DNA of 64,000 nucleotides from Microbulbifer aggregans (lineage in GTDB: Bacteria; Pseudomonadota; Gammaproteobacteria; Pseudomonadales; Cellvibrionaceae), in NCBI RefSeq assembly GCF_020524005.1, contig NZ_JAIVKK010000003.1, positions 124,001 through 188,000 of the forward strand, in the 5' to 3' direction. Position numbers and translations under genes: made by a program. Position 1 is the stretch's first letter. Each line of letters starts with the position of its first letter. Below the pieces are notes generated by a model. That model was not told the DNA's origin and did not search any database. It saw only the letters and a list, made by a program, of their open reading frames with translations. Of the stretch, positions 27,534-37,071 are shown piece after piece.

Positions 27534-27569
27534 TTCTCCAGAAGATTCTCTAGAGGGTTCTCTAGAAGA
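27534..27569. repeat. Three tandem 12-bp repeats upstream of mlaA
   Basis: TTCTCCAGAAGA, TTCTCTAGAGGG and TTCTCTAGAAGA follow one another with an exact 12-base period, each partly palindromic. They lie 72-107 bases upstream of the mlaA start and downstream of hvfC. The arrangement suggests a multi-site operator, but no regulator is identified. Confidence 0.6.
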
Positions 27570-27679
27570 GAGGTGGCGGAAACCCTTTTGTCCCGCCGGG
27601 GACATCACCATCCGGGCGTTGAATTACGTTGTGCTTGAGCTGCTGGATCACTAACCAGAATAGCAGCTAACCCCAGCTC

Positions 27680-28498
27680 TCAGACGGGCTGCACGCCCGC
27701 GAGAATCTCCAGTCGCAGCAGTTTGTGGAGCAATCCTGCACCAAATTGTACAAACTGGTCGGGATCCGGGTGCTGCATTTCCCCGGCCAGCTGGTTGAGC
27801 AACTGGTGGCCTTTCAGCCCGCCTTCTGGCGGTTCTTCAATCAATTGCAACAGCCGGGCTGTGGCAGCGTTGGCCTCGAGGAACGCCACTTTATCAGCGC
27901 GATTGCGATACACAACCAGAAAAGTGGGTATTTGCGGCGGATCGACGGGCTGATACGCCGGCCCTATTCTGTGTACCGGATACCTATAACTGAGGCTCCA
28001 CGCCAGCGGCGACGCCACGGGCACACCGCGGAGCACCCCCTCCAGATCGGCCTCCAGTTCCAGCCCATCCGGAAACTCTTCACCGCTGATATCCAGCGCC
28101 AGTTCGACCCATTCATAATGCGCGAGTTCCAGCAGGAATAATGGATCCAGGGCACTGTCCGGATGGTCCCCGCGCTCATCCTGCAGGTAGCGCAGGAACT
28201 CCTGACTTATTTCCAGGAAGTAAGGACTGACCGATTGATGCCGGTGAATAAAATCCCTGACCATCACATGCCAGCGTGTGTCATCAAACAGGCTGCGCAA
28301 TACGGGAAAGCCACCGGCCACAAAGGACTCGATATTGTTGTAGATCAGATCCCGGTATATTTGCGCGCGGCGGGGCTCGATATCCACAGGCGCGGCGACT
28401 TTTTCCGGGAACCGAAGGTGCGCGGCAAATGCTTTTTGCAGGCCGCGAAAGCCCCCGGCCTCAACGCCGTCACTGCCCCAGACATCTTCACCGGACAT
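27680..28498 (-). CDS. HvfC/BufC-like DUF2063 protein, RiPP maturation partner
   Basis: About 272 residues from ATG 28498, with GGGAG about 9 bases upstream; the open frame extends to 28696 but that part only overlaps the DUF692 gene. The N-terminal DUF2063 region reads [13 protein letters not shown], then [27 protein letters not shown]. The C-terminal half is the wHTH-like part found in these partner proteins. DUF2063 proteins work with DUF692 enzymes in modifying Cys-containing precursors, probably by recognising the precursor. The start overlaps the DUF692 stop by 11 bases, so the two are translationally coupled. Confidence 0.85.
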   Translation of the reverse strand: MSGEDVWGSDGVEAGGFRGLQKAFAAHLRFPEKVAAPVDIEPRRAQIYRDLIYNNIESFVAGGFPVLRSLFDDTRWHVMVRDFIHRHQSVSPYFLEISQEFLRYLQDERGDHPDSALDPLFLLELAHYEWVELALDISGEEFPDGLELEADLEGVLRGVPVASPLAWSLSYRYPVHRIGPAYQPVDPPQIPTFLVVYRNRADKVAFLEANAATARLLQLIEEPPEGGLKGHQLLNQLAGEMQHPDPDQFVQFGAGLLHKLLRLEILAGVQPV

Positions 28499-29375
28499 GG
28501 ACAGCTGCTCCCGGTAAGTTTCCACGTGCTTCAGACTTTTCTGCCACTGACGCGGCGTCGTATTGAAACTGCCGTATACGTTCAACTTCCGCCAGCAGTT
28601 CGGGCATTGGCGGAATATTGAAATCACGTTCCAGCAGTGTCGGTATCGGCCCGAAATGATCGTAGGCGCTTTCCAGCAACTGCCACACCGGATCAATCAC
28701 CGGCGAGCCATGGGTGTCTACCTTGAGATCGTCCGCCTCGTCGAAATGGCCGGCTATGTGCGCGTATCGAATCCGCTCCGCCGGCAGGGCATTCAGAAAT
28801 TCGTGCGGATCATAACGGTGATTGATGGCATTGACGTAGATGTTGTTCACATCCAGCAGCAGGTCGCAATCCGCTTCTTCGAGTACCGCATTGAGAAATG
28901 CCAGCTCAGTCATTTCCTGTCCGGGAGCCGCATAGTAAGAAACGTTTTCCATGGCAATGCGCTGCTCCAGAATGTCCTGAACCCTGCAGATACGCTTCGC
29001 CACATAGCGCACGGCTTCTTCCGTAAACGGAATCGGGAGCAAATCGTACAGATGGCCGTGATCAGAGCAATAACTCAGGTGTTCGCTATAACAGCGAATA
29101 TCGTGATCCGACATAAATTTTTTGACATCGCGAATGAGCGTCTCATCCAGCGGCGCCGGGGATCCGATAGAGAGTGACAGGCCATGGATCACAAACGGGA
29201 AACGCTCAGTGTATTCACGAAGCCAGCGCCCCAGGCGGCCACCAACGCCGATCCAGTTCTCCGGCGCCACCTCGAGGAAATCCACGTGCCCCGGAGAAAA
29301 CGACTCGTCCATCATCGAGCGGCGAAGGCCGAGTCCGGCACCCTGAACAGGATACTGCCTTTGTGTATTTACCAT
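28488..29375 (-). CDS. HvfB/MbnB-like DUF692 multinuclear iron enzyme
   Basis: A 295-residue TIM-barrel protein of the DUF692 family. Metal-ligand positions typical of MbnB and HvfB are visible: His64 ([11 protein letters not shown]), Glu98-His99 (CYSEHLSYC), Glu143-Asn144 (MENVSYY), Asp175 and Asn177 (DVNNIYVN), His206 and His210 (HIAGHFDE), Asp220-His222 (DTHG), and Glu249 (ERDFNIP). Known members turn cysteines into oxazolone-thioamide groups or related copper-binding products. The gene lies 88 bases after the Cys-repeat precursor gene and overlaps the DUF2063 partner gene. Together these make an hvfABC/bufferin operon. Confidence 0.92.
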   Translation of the reverse strand: MVNTQRQYPVQGAGLGLRRSMMDESFSPGHVDFLEVAPENWIGVGGRLGRWLREYTERFPFVIHGLSLSIGSPAPLDETLIRDVKKFMSDHDIRCYSEHLSYCSDHGHLYDLLPIPFTEEAVRYVAKRICRVQDILEQRIAMENVSYYAAPGQEMTELAFLNAVLEEADCDLLLDVNNIYVNAINHRYDPHEFLNALPAERIRYAHIAGHFDEADDLKVDTHGSPVIDPVWQLLESAYDHFGPIPTLLERDFNIPPMPELLAEVERIRQFQYDAASVAEKSEARGNLPGAAVHVR

Positions 29376-29463
29376 GATTGCCTGAAATCTTCGCCCGCGA
29401 TTATTGTTTCAAGCGGCGGCCCCCCAAAGCGGGTTGCCGCCTGCCTTGGGAAAGCTCAGCGAC

Positions 29464-29772
29464 TCAAGCGCCGCATTTGCCCTCTTTCTTTTTCCCTTCC
29501 CCACATTTACCTTCTTTCTTTTTGCCTTCTCCACACTTGCCTTCGCCGCATTTACCCTCTTTCTTTTTTTCTTCCCCGCACTTGCCTTCTTTCTTTTTCT
29601 CTTCCCCGCACTTGCCCTCTTTCTTTTTATCATCGTCGGCCATGGCCAAGTTGTATCCCGAAGAAAGTTCTTCCGCGGCAAAAGGGTTAGCGGAAGTCGT
29701 CACGCTCATGGAAGCAGAAGCCAGGAATGCAGCACCAACAGCGGCAGCCAGAGGCAGGTTTTTCTTGGTCAT
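29464..29772 (-). CDS. HvfA/bufferin-like RiPP precursor with six EGKCG motifs
   Basis: A 102-residue protein. A signal peptide of about 28 residues ends near TTSA, followed by NPFAAEELSSGY, a stretch typical of HvfA-type precursors, and an acidic ADDD. The C-terminal half is a repeat array with six EGKCG motifs, four of them preceded by KKK in a 10-residue period. All six cysteines of the protein lie in these motifs. In characterised HvfA the Cys in EGKCG is converted by the DUF692/DUF2063 pair into copper-binding oxazolone-thioamide. GGAG lies 7 bases before the ATG. Many lysines make the mature form strongly basic, which is unusual. Confidence 0.9.
   Translation of the reverse strand: MTKKNLPLAAAVGAAFLASASMSVTTSANPFAAEELSSGYNLAMADDDKKKEGKCGEEKKKEGKCGEEKKKEGKCGEGKCGEGKKKEGKCGEGKKKEGKCGA
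29471..29640. repeat. 30-bp repeat array inside the hvfA-like gene
   Basis: Degenerate units of about 30 bases containing CTTTCTTTTT on the plus strand, encoding the K-K-K-E-G-K-C-G-E-E/G periods. One unit is shortened to 15 bases and codes for EGKCG alone. The near-identical DNA units suggest that the array can gain or lose copies by slippage or recombination. Confidence 0.8.
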
Positions 29773-29834
29773 AGCGGTTCTCCAGTTTGGAAAGCAGTAA
29801 TAACACCTTACGGCGTGAAATCCGCCGTTCCCGC

Positions 29835-29840
29835 ATTATA
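29835..29840 (-). promoter_or_regulatory. Candidate -10 box for the hvfABC-like operon
   Basis: A perfect TATAAT on the minus strand, about 63 bases upstream of the precursor start. No good TTGACA-like -35 is seen at normal spacing, so an activator or an alternative sigma factor may be needed. Confidence 0.4.
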
Positions 29841-30023
29841 GTTAGCTGAAACGGGAATGGTGTCGGATTGAGACCAGCAGAGCCTGGGTCTGGTTCTTTA
29901 GCCCGATGCATGTCTGCTGAATATTGCCGGATTTGTGAATCCGGTCGCTACTTTGTCGTACCACCTGTGGCGTTTCTTACAATGAGCGTACTTTTTTCGG
30001 AAACGTTTTTGCAGCAGAAATTG

Positions 30024-30050
30024 GCAGCGCTGTCAGGTCGATAGCGCTGC
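30024..30050 (-). terminator. Hairpin downstream of hrpA
   Basis: GCAGCGCT (30024-30031) pairs with AGCGCTGC (30043-30050). It lies 18 bases past the hrpA stop on the minus strand and is followed by a short T-containing stretch. A plausible but weak terminator. Confidence 0.4.
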
Positions 30051-30067
30051 GCGGAGGAAGCAATGAC

Positions 30068-33000
30068 TCAGGCCCTGGACGCAGCTATTTCAGTCCAACT
30101 TTTACGCAAACGCTTGGCCGAAACCGGCATTAACGTTTTCAGCGTTTGCGCAAACAGGGATATGCGAAACTCTTCCAGCATCCACCGGTACTCAACCAGC
30201 TCCGGGGCCCCAGCCAGTAATAGCGGCGCTTCCTCTCCGCCGATCTTTGCGATCAGCGCTTCGTAAGGCTCCTGTACATCCTGCAGCTCCGCGATCAGAC
30301 GACGGTCGCGGTTTGGATCAAGCGCAGCCTTTTCAAGCCGCAATTGAATTCCCCTGAGATAACGGCCGTACTGACGCAGCCATTCGAGAGGCGTTAAAAA
30401 CAGGAAGCCACGGAAGAAAAGCCCACCAAGCTGCCGGTTGATATCAGCCACCGCAAGCGCCACCGCCAGGTTCTTCTGCTGCTTGATTTGCTTGCGCAGT
30501 GGTACCAGCTGGGTGAGCGCCTTGAGCAGGACATCGGCGATTTCCTGGGCGACCGCCACCAACTGCTCGCGCTTTTCCAGCGCCGCGACAAAGTCCGCCT
30601 GTGTACGCGGCCAGTTCTCATCGCCCCAGAAGCACTCCCGCACAGCAGCCATCAGGATATCGTCGGCTACGTCCTCGCGCCGTCCCAGGTCCGCGGCACT
30701 CAGCCCCAGCTCCTTGCCTTTCAGCAACTCCTTGCGCAGGTATTTCACCGGTTCTGGCAGGTGCAGAATGGCCAGCCGGCAGATACCGGCCCTGGTAAGA
30801 CAACGCGCTTCTTCGGGGTTGTCCAGCAGTTTCAGGTCGACGCTGTCCTTGCCGGCAATCAAGGCGGGGTAAGCCCGCACCTTGAGCCCGCCCTGGTCCA
30901 GTTGATGAGTGAGGGGAAGATCGCCAAATTCCCAACTGGTAATACCTTCCTGTTCAAAACTGTCTCCGGCACTGGCCAGTTCCTGCTGTACCCGATCCCG
31001 GTAGCGGGCCTGTAGTACATCCAGGTCTCGCCCCTGATCCAGCAACTTGCCACGTTCATCCAGCACCTGGATGTTGAATCGATAAAAGTCTTCCAGACCC
31101 GCCTCCGCAGCCTGCCAGGCATCTTCTGGCACATTCTCTGCGGTCTGGCGTTTCAGTTCATGGGACAGGGACTGCCACAGGGGGGTATTCCCCGCCTGCA
31201 TGCGCGGCAATGCTTTATCCACCGCCGCCGGAACCGGCACAAAGTGCTTGCGGTACTGCTTGGGTAAGCCTTTCACCAGCGCGATGCACTTGTCCCGCAG
31301 AATGCCCGGTACAACCCATTGCAGGCGCGCCGCCGGAGTCTGGTGCAGGGCCCCGACCGGTACCAGAATACTCACACCGTCTTCCGCACTGCCCGGTTCG
31401 AAGTGATAACTCAGCGGGTACTCGATGCCGCCACTGTTCAAATGGTCGGGGAACTGTGCCTCGCCCACATGGCCCGCATCCTGCTGCATCATCAGCTCCC
31501 GCGGGATGAACAAAAGCTCGGGATCTTTCTGTTCAGCGCCTTTACGCCATTTTTCAAACCCGGCGAGATTCACGATTTCCTCGGGCACGCGCTCGTCGAA
31601 AAAGCGATACACCACCTCGTCATCAACCACGATATCCCGGCGCCGGGATTTGGCCTCAAGGTCTTCCAGCTCTTCCAGCAGGTCACCATAGTGGGTAAAG
31701 AACTTGCCCTTGCCTTTGTAGCGGCGCTCGACCAGTGCCTCGCGGATAAAAACCTCGCGTGCGGTTACGGGGTCCAGTTTGCCAAAGTGAATCCGCTGCT
31801 TGTCGACCAGCACCAGTCCGTAGAGTGTAACTTTCTCGAACGCCATCACCGCGCCGGAACGCGGGCTGTAATGGGGCTCGAAGTAATTGCGTTTGACCAG
31901 GTGAGCGGAGCACGCCAGTACCCACTCGGGCTCGATTTTCGCCACCGTATGTGCGAACAGACGGCTCGTTTCCAGCAGCTGCGCGGCCACCACCCACTGC
32001 GGCGGTTTCTTGAACTGCCCGGAACCGGGAAAGATATGGAAACGGCGGTTACGGCAACCGATAAACTCCTTGTTTTCATCCCGCACGCCGATATTGCCCA
32101 ACAGGCCAGGCAATATCGCTTTGTGTACGCCGGCGTAGTTGGCCGGCTCCTTGTTCATCGCCAGGTTCAGGTCCCGGATCGCCAGTCGTAGCTGGTGGTG
32201 GATATCCCTCCACTCTCGCAATCGCAGCCACGACAGGTAGTTCTTCTGACACCATTTGCGCAGCTGGTTCTGACTGAGTTCCTGGCGCTGGGCCTCGAAG
32301 CCATCCCACAGGTTGACCAGCGTGAGGAAGTCGGATTGCTCGTGTAACCACTGTTTGTGTTTTTCGTCAGACGCCTGGCGCTTTTCCGCCGGGCGCTCAC
32401 GGGGATCCTGTACCGCCAACGCACTCACAATGATCAGGAGCTCGCGGAGGCAGCCACTGGGCCCGGATTCCATCAGCATGCGTCCCAATCGCGGATCCAG
32501 CGGCAAGCGCGAGAGCGCGCGCCCGAGGGTGGTTACCTTGCCCCCGGCATCCACTGCCTCAAGTTCCTGTAGCAGGCTGTAGCCATCGTTGATCAGGCGC
32601 TGATCCGGCGGATCAACAAACGGGAAATCGCGGATATCGCCAATCCGCAATTGCAGCATCTGCAGGATCACGGCGGCCAGGTTGGTACGCAGGATCTCCG
32701 CATCGGTAAATTCCGGGCGCTGCACGAAGTCGTTTTCTTCGTACAGACGTACGCACACACCGGCACTGACCCGGCCACAGCGTCCAGCCCGCTGATTGGC
32801 GCTGGCCTGGGATATCGCCTCGACCGGCAAGCGCTGAATCTTGCTGCGGTAACTGTAGCGGCTGATTCGCGCCGTTCCCGGGTCGATCACATAGCGGATA
32901 CCGGGCACGGTGATCGAGGTTTCCGCCACGTTGGTCGCAAGTACTATCCGGCGGCCTTTGTGCGGCGCGAATACCCGACTCTGCTCGGCCAGGCTCAGGC

Positions 33001-33988
33001 GCGCATACAGCGGCAGTACATCAATATGGGGCAGCTGCGCATCGCGCAGTGCCTTGGCGCACTCGCGAATTTCCCGCTCGCCACTCATAAACACGAGAAT
33101 GTCGCCGCCGCGGCGGGGGGACAATTTTTCTTCTTGCAGTAACTCCTCAACCGCGGTGATGACCTGCTCGCTGAGATCCGCATCGCTATCCACCGGCGGC
33201 CGATAGTGAATCTCAACCGGGTAGGTGCGCCCGGAAACCTCAATAATCGGCGCATCGTCAAAGTGCCGGGAAAACTTTTCCAGGTCGATGGTGGCGGAAG
33301 TAATGATGAGCTTGAGATCCGGACGCTTGGGCAGAATGGTCTTCAGGTAGCCCAGGAGAAAGTCGATATTGAGGCTGCGCTCGTGGGCCTCGTCGATGAT
33401 CAGCGTGTCGTACTTGTTGAGCAGCGGATCGCGCTGGATTTCAGCCAGCAGGATACCGTCTGTCATCAGCTTGATGTGTGTATGCTCGGTGCTCTGATCG
33501 GTAAAGCGCACCTGATATCCCACAGAGTCCCCAAGCGACTGTCCGAGCTCCTCTGCGATACGGTTGGCCACTGTGCGCGCGGCAATCCTGCGCGGCTGGG
33601 TATGGCCGATCTGACCGTAAATACCCCGTCCCAATTCAAGGCAGACTTTGGGTAACTGAGTCGTTTTACCGGATCCGGTTTCACCCGCGACCACAACAAC
33701 CTGGTTCTCCGCGATCAGTTCGGCAATTTCCTCCCGGCGCGCCACCACCGGAAGACCTTCCGGCCACTCGATTCGCGGCAGCTTTCCCCGGCGGGCTTCG
33801 GCCAACGCTACAGATTCAGCGATCTGCGCCCCAAGCTGCCCGAGTATCCGATCCGTCGGTTTGCCCTCTTTGAGACGTCGGCGGGCATTGGTAACACTTT
33901 TCCGCAGGCGGAAGCGATCCCGCCCCATACATTGGGCGATCTGCTGTTCTAGCTGCTGAAGGGTCTGACGGGAAGGATCTTGGCTCAT
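30068..33988 (-). CDS. hrpA: HrpA, DEAH-box ATP-dependent RNA helicase
   Basis: A 1306-residue protein, matching the roughly 1300 residues of E. coli HrpA. The N-terminal helicase core has Walker A GETGSGKT (102-109), the DEAH box (IIDEAHERS), the SAT motif, and the motif VI region QRAGRCGR. The ratchet, OB-fold and long HrpA-specific C-terminal region (DUF3418) follow. HrpA unwinds RNA and has been linked to mRNA processing and to rescue of stalled ribosomes. It is transcribed divergently from the POT transporter gene, with about 200 bases between the starts. Confidence 0.96.
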   Translation of the reverse strand: MSQDPSRQTLQQLEQQIAQCMGRDRFRLRKSVTNARRRLKEGKPTDRILGQLGAQIAESVALAEARRGKLPRIEWPEGLPVVARREEIAELIAENQVVVVAGETGSGKTTQLPKVCLELGRGIYGQIGHTQPRRIAARTVANRIAEELGQSLGDSVGYQVRFTDQSTEHTHIKLMTDGILLAEIQRDPLLNKYDTLIIDEAHERSLNIDFLLGYLKTILPKRPDLKLIITSATIDLEKFSRHFDDAPIIEVSGRTYPVEIHYRPPVDSDADLSEQVITAVEELLQEEKLSPRRGGDILVFMSGEREIRECAKALRDAQLPHIDVLPLYARLSLAEQSRVFAPHKGRRIVLATNVAETSITVPGIRYVIDPGTARISRYSYRSKIQRLPVEAISQASANQRAGRCGRVSAGVCVRLYEENDFVQRPEFTDAEILRTNLAAVILQMLQLRIGDIRDFPFVDPPDQRLINDGYSLLQELEAVDAGGKVTTLGRALSRLPLDPRLGRMLMESGPSGCLRELLIIVSALAVQDPRERPAEKRQASDEKHKQWLHEQSDFLTLVNLWDGFEAQRQELSQNQLRKWCQKNYLSWLRLREWRDIHHQLRLAIRDLNLAMNKEPANYAGVHKAILPGLLGNIGVRDENKEFIGCRNRRFHIFPGSGQFKKPPQWVVAAQLLETSRLFAHTVAKIEPEWVLACSAHLVKRNYFEPHYSPRSGAVMAFEKVTLYGLVLVDKQRIHFGKLDPVTAREVFIREALVERRYKGKGKFFTHYGDLLEELEDLEAKSRRRDIVVDDEVVYRFFDERVPEEIVNLAGFEKWRKGAEQKDPELLFIPRELMMQQDAGHVGEAQFPDHLNSGGIEYPLSYHFEPGSAEDGVSILVPVGALHQTPAARLQWVVPGILRDKCIALVKGLPKQYRKHFVPVPAAVDKALPRMQAGNTPLWQSLSHELKRQTAENVPEDAWQAAEAGLEDFYRFNIQVLDERGKLLDQGRDLDVLQARYRDRVQQELASAGDSFEQEGITSWEFGDLPLTHQLDQGGLKVRAYPALIAGKDSVDLKLLDNPEEARCLTRAGICRLAILHLPEPVKYLRKELLKGKELGLSAADLGRREDVADDILMAAVRECFWGDENWPRTQADFVAALEKREQLVAVAQEIADVLLKALTQLVPLRKQIKQQKNLAVALAVADINRQLGGLFFRGFLFLTPLEWLRQYGRYLRGIQLRLEKAALDPNRDRRLIAELQDVQEPYEALIAKIGGEEAPLLLAGAPELVEYRWMLEEFRISLFAQTLKTLMPVSAKRLRKSWTEIAASRA

Positions 33989-34194
33989 GCGTGACTGCTG
34001 GTTCGGTAAAAAACGGCAAACGGGCGATTATACCTGCTGGGACTGCTCACGTATGTCCCTACACTTGCTGGCGTTACTCGTGACCTATACTCAGGGCAAT
34101 GACGCGCATTACAACCCCGTATTCGGGACCAATGCGCGACAGTTTCCCAATCACAGACAACGTGACATCGTCTGGCGCCAGCGAGAGGAACCCC

Positions 34195-35676
34195 ATGCAA
34201 GACCTCAAGCCAAAACCCCCGGCCAGCGCCGGGGAAATGCTCGGTCATCCCAAAGGCCTGTTTTTATTGTTCGGTACCGAGATGTGGGAGCGTCTCAGTT
34301 ACTACGGGATGCGCGGCATATTCGTGTTTTACCTGACCTCCGCTGCCACGGCGGCGGTATTTGGCTGGCAACATCTTTCCGATACCGAACTCCAGTCGAA
34401 GGCCCTGAGCTACCTGGGCTGGTACGCCATGCTGGTTTATCTCACGCCGATTATCGGCGGCTGGATGGCGGACAATGTGTGGGGCCAGCGCCGCTGCATC
34501 ATGTTTGGTGGTGTACTGATGATGCTGGGGCAGTTTGCCATGGGCTTCCCCCACAAGTGGCTGCCAGACGGCACCGAGCTGTACATGTTATGGCTCGGCC
34601 TGGCGCTGATGATTATCGGTAATGGCTTCTTCAAGCCAAACATCTCCACCATGGTCGGCGACCTCTACGAGGAAGGCGACAAACGCCGCGACACCGCATT
34701 CACGATTTTCTATATGGGGATCAACCTGGGCTCCATCCTGGGGTATCTGGTGATCGGCTGGATCGGCGAAAAAGTGGATTACCAACTGGCCTTTGTGGTG
34801 GCAGGCCTCGGTATGCTGTTGGGCCTGATCCTGCAGATTACCCAGTCCGACAAGTTTCTCGGGGAAATCGGCAATCAGCCGTCCGCCAAGCTGGGGCTCA
34901 CGCCGAACCTGAGTGCTGAAGACAAAAAACGCCCGCTGACCCCCGAGGAACGGGACCGCATCAAGGTCATCCTGATCCTGGGCCTGTTTACGGTGATTTT
35001 CTGGGCCGGGTTTGAGCAGGCGGCGGGCTCCATGAACCTGTTCGCCAAGTACAGTACCGACCTGCATATTTTCGGCTTCGAAATCCCGGCGAGCTGGCTG
35101 CAGATGGTGAATCCACTGTTCATCATTATCCTCGCGCCCATCGTCGCGAGTATCTGGGTTGGGCTCGGATCCAACGAACCGAGTTCACCGGCGAAATTCA
35201 GTATGGGCCTGATTTTCCTCGGCCTGGGTTTCGTATCCATGGTCGGCGCCGCACTGCAGATTGGCGACTCGGAAACCATCAAGGCCAGTCCCTGGTGGCT
35301 GGTGGTCGCCTACATTTTCCACACCATTGGTGAGCTGTGTCTTTCTCCCATCGGACTGTCGATGGTCACCAAACTCTCCCCCCTGCGTTACCTGTCACTG
35401 ATGATGGGACTGTGGTTTGCCTTTATCGGCATTGCCAACAAAGGAGCGGCGGAAATCGGTAAGCTGGTGGGCGAATCCGGCCCCCTGGCGACCTTTGGCG
35501 GTGTGGCGATTGCGGCAATTGCCGCGGGGATCATCCTGTTTTTCCTGCGCGACAAGCTTGTCGACTGGATGCATGGTGCCGAAGAAGTACATACCGAGGT
35601 TAAAGACACCACCAAGAAAGAGTTCGGTATTACTGCGGATCACGAGGGCGCGCCGCAACGGAAGTTTGGGGAGTGA
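34195..35676 (+). CDS. POT-family proton-dependent di/tripeptide transporter
   Basis: About 493 residues from ATG 34195, which follows AGAGGAA closely; the open frame continues upstream to 34099 without family resemblance. The POT signature EMWERLSYYGMR is at about 30-41 and holds the proton-coupling Glu residues. A second POT motif, GNGFFKPNISTMVGDLY, is at about 140-156. Fourteen or so hydrophobic segments are present. It imports di- and tripeptides with protons across the inner membrane. The YdgR/YjdL-type length fits; exact substrate range is not visible. Confidence 0.93.
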   Translation: MQDLKPKPPASAGEMLGHPKGLFLLFGTEMWERLSYYGMRGIFVFYLTSAATAAVFGWQHLSDTELQSKALSYLGWYAMLVYLTPIIGGWMADNVWGQRRCIMFGGVLMMLGQFAMGFPHKWLPDGTELYMLWLGLALMIIGNGFFKPNISTMVGDLYEEGDKRRDTAFTIFYMGINLGSILGYLVIGWIGEKVDYQLAFVVAGLGMLLGLILQITQSDKFLGEIGNQPSAKLGLTPNLSAEDKKRPLTPEERDRIKVILILGLFTVIFWAGFEQAAGSMNLFAKYSTDLHIFGFEIPASWLQMVNPLFIIILAPIVASIWVGLGSNEPSSPAKFSMGLIFLGLGFVSMVGAALQIGDSETIKASPWWLVVAYIFHTIGELCLSPIGLSMVTKLSPLRYLSLMMGLWFAFIGIANKGAAEIGKLVGESGPLATFGGVAIAAIAAGIILFFLRDKLVDWMHGAEEVHTEVKDTTKKEFGITADHEGAPQRKFGE

Positions 35677-35720
35677 GCATAGTGCTTTGAATTACCGTCG
35701 TGGCGGTGCCGCTGCCGGGA

Positions 35721-35768
35721 GCGTCGGCGACAGGGACGTCGCCGACGCAGCGTACAGGGATGTATTGA
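35721..35768. repeat. REP-like palindrome after the transporter gene
   Basis: GCGTCGGCGAC (35721-35731) and GTCGCCGACGC (35738-35748) form a perfect 11-bp stem with a 6-base loop. It is followed by TACAGGGATGTA, which repeats the ACAGGGAnGT core of the first loop. Such twin 'ACAGGGA' palindromes look like dispersed extragenic repeats. It lies between the convergent transporter and VWA genes and may end transcription of both. Confidence 0.65.
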
Positions 35769-35860
35769 AGGGGGGGCGCCCAGCCCGGTCATGAAAACCT
35801 ACACCCGGTGCCTTGCCGCCACCGTAGATATTCAAAGTGCCTTGGGATCTGTCGAATCTG

Positions 35861-37042
35861 TCAGCGCCCTTTAACCAAATAGGCAATCGCCTTATCCAGC
35901 CCCTCTATGGTCATCGGGTACATCTGCCCATCCACCAGGCGCTGGGTCATGCCAATACTGGCGGTGTACTGCCAGTATTCGTCCGACGTTGGATTTAGCC
36001 AGACCAGCTTGTCGTAGGTATTCGTAACCCGCTGCATCCACGCAGCACCCGGCTCCTCGTTCATATGTTCGACACTGCCGAACCGGCTGCTGATTTCATA
36101 GGGCGCCATAGAGGCATCCCCGACAAAGATCACCTTGTAATCCTTGCCGTACGTCCGCAGCACTTCCACCAAAGGCGTCGACTCGCTGTAGCGGCGCTGG
36201 TTATCTTTCCACACATGTTCATAGATAAAGTTGTGGAAATAGAAATACTCCAGGTGCTTGAACTCGCTGCGGCACGCCGAAAACAGCTCTTCACACTGTT
36301 TGACGTAGGGATCCATGGACCCACCTATGTCAAAAAAGATCAGTACCTTTACCGCATTGTGCCTCTCCGGCACCATCCTGATATCCAGCAGGCCCGCATT
36401 GCGCGCGGTCGAAGAAATCGTCTTGTCGAGATCCAGCTCCTCCGCCGCACCACTGCGCGCAAACTTGCGCAGCTTCCGCAGTGCCACCTGAATATTACGC
36501 GTGCCAAGGCTAATGCTGTCATCAAGATTGCGGTACTGCCGTTTCTCCCACACCTTGGATGCGGATTTGTTGCGGCTCTGCCCACCCACGCGAATGCCAC
36601 CCGGGTGGTAACCACTATTGCCGAACGGACTGGTGCCACCAGTGCCGACCCAACGGTTGCCGCCGCTGTGACGCTCTTTCTGTTCTTCCAGCCTCTTCTT
36701 GAACTCCTCCAGCAGTTTTTCCAAACCACCGAGCGATTCGATCTTTGCTTTCTCTTCTTCCGTCAGCTGCTTTACGAACTCCGCCCGCAACCAGTCTTCC
36801 GGAATCAGTTGCTCCAGAACATCGTCGAGAGTTTCAAGATCGTTAAAATAGGCCGCGAAAGCCCGATCAAATTTGTCGAAGTGTTTTTCATCTTTGATCA
36901 GGCAGGTACGCGCCAGGAAATAAAAATCATCCAGATTCGCGTAGACCAGCCGCTGCTGTAGTGCCTCCAACAGAGGCAACAATTCGGTAATGGATACCGG
37001 CAGGTTGTAACGGCGTAAATTCAGGAAAAATCCGATAAGCAT
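35861..37042 (-). CDS. CoxE-like VWA-domain protein
   Basis: A 393-residue cytoplasmic protein. The N-terminal part begins MLIGFFLNLRRYNLPVSI, as in MoxR-associated VWA proteins. A VWA-type domain occupies about 195-390, with a modified metal-ion site DIGGSMDPY in place of the canonical D-x-S-x-S. A basic, Gly/Asn-rich linker is at about 130-165. These proteins act with MoxR AAA+ ATPases as chaperone-like pairs that mature or insert cofactors into target enzymes. The MoxR gene lies upstream on the same strand, separated by a REP-like palindrome. No obvious client enzyme is nearby. Confidence 0.88.
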   Translation of the reverse strand: MLIGFFLNLRRYNLPVSITELLPLLEALQQRLVYANLDDFYFLARTCLIKDEKHFDKFDRAFAAYFNDLETLDDVLEQLIPEDWLRAEFVKQLTEEEKAKIESLGGLEKLLEEFKKRLEEQKERHSGGNRWVGTGGTSPFGNSGYHPGGIRVGGQSRNKSASKVWEKRQYRNLDDSISLGTRNIQVALRKLRKFARSGAAEELDLDKTISSTARNAGLLDIRMVPERHNAVKVLIFFDIGGSMDPYVKQCEELFSACRSEFKHLEYFYFHNFIYEHVWKDNQRRYSESTPLVEVLRTYGKDYKVIFVGDASMAPYEISSRFGSVEHMNEEPGAAWMQRVTNTYDKLVWLNPTSDEYWQYTASIGMTQRLVDGQMYPMTIEGLDKAIAYLVKGR

Positions 37043-37071
37043 TGGGTTTCCCCGGAGATTCAGATGGTAGC

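Noticed and set aside
29471..29640. Regular 30-bp repeats that could be mistaken for a CRISPR array
   Set aside because: The repeats are within an open frame and encode a periodic peptide; there are no unique spacers of constant length.
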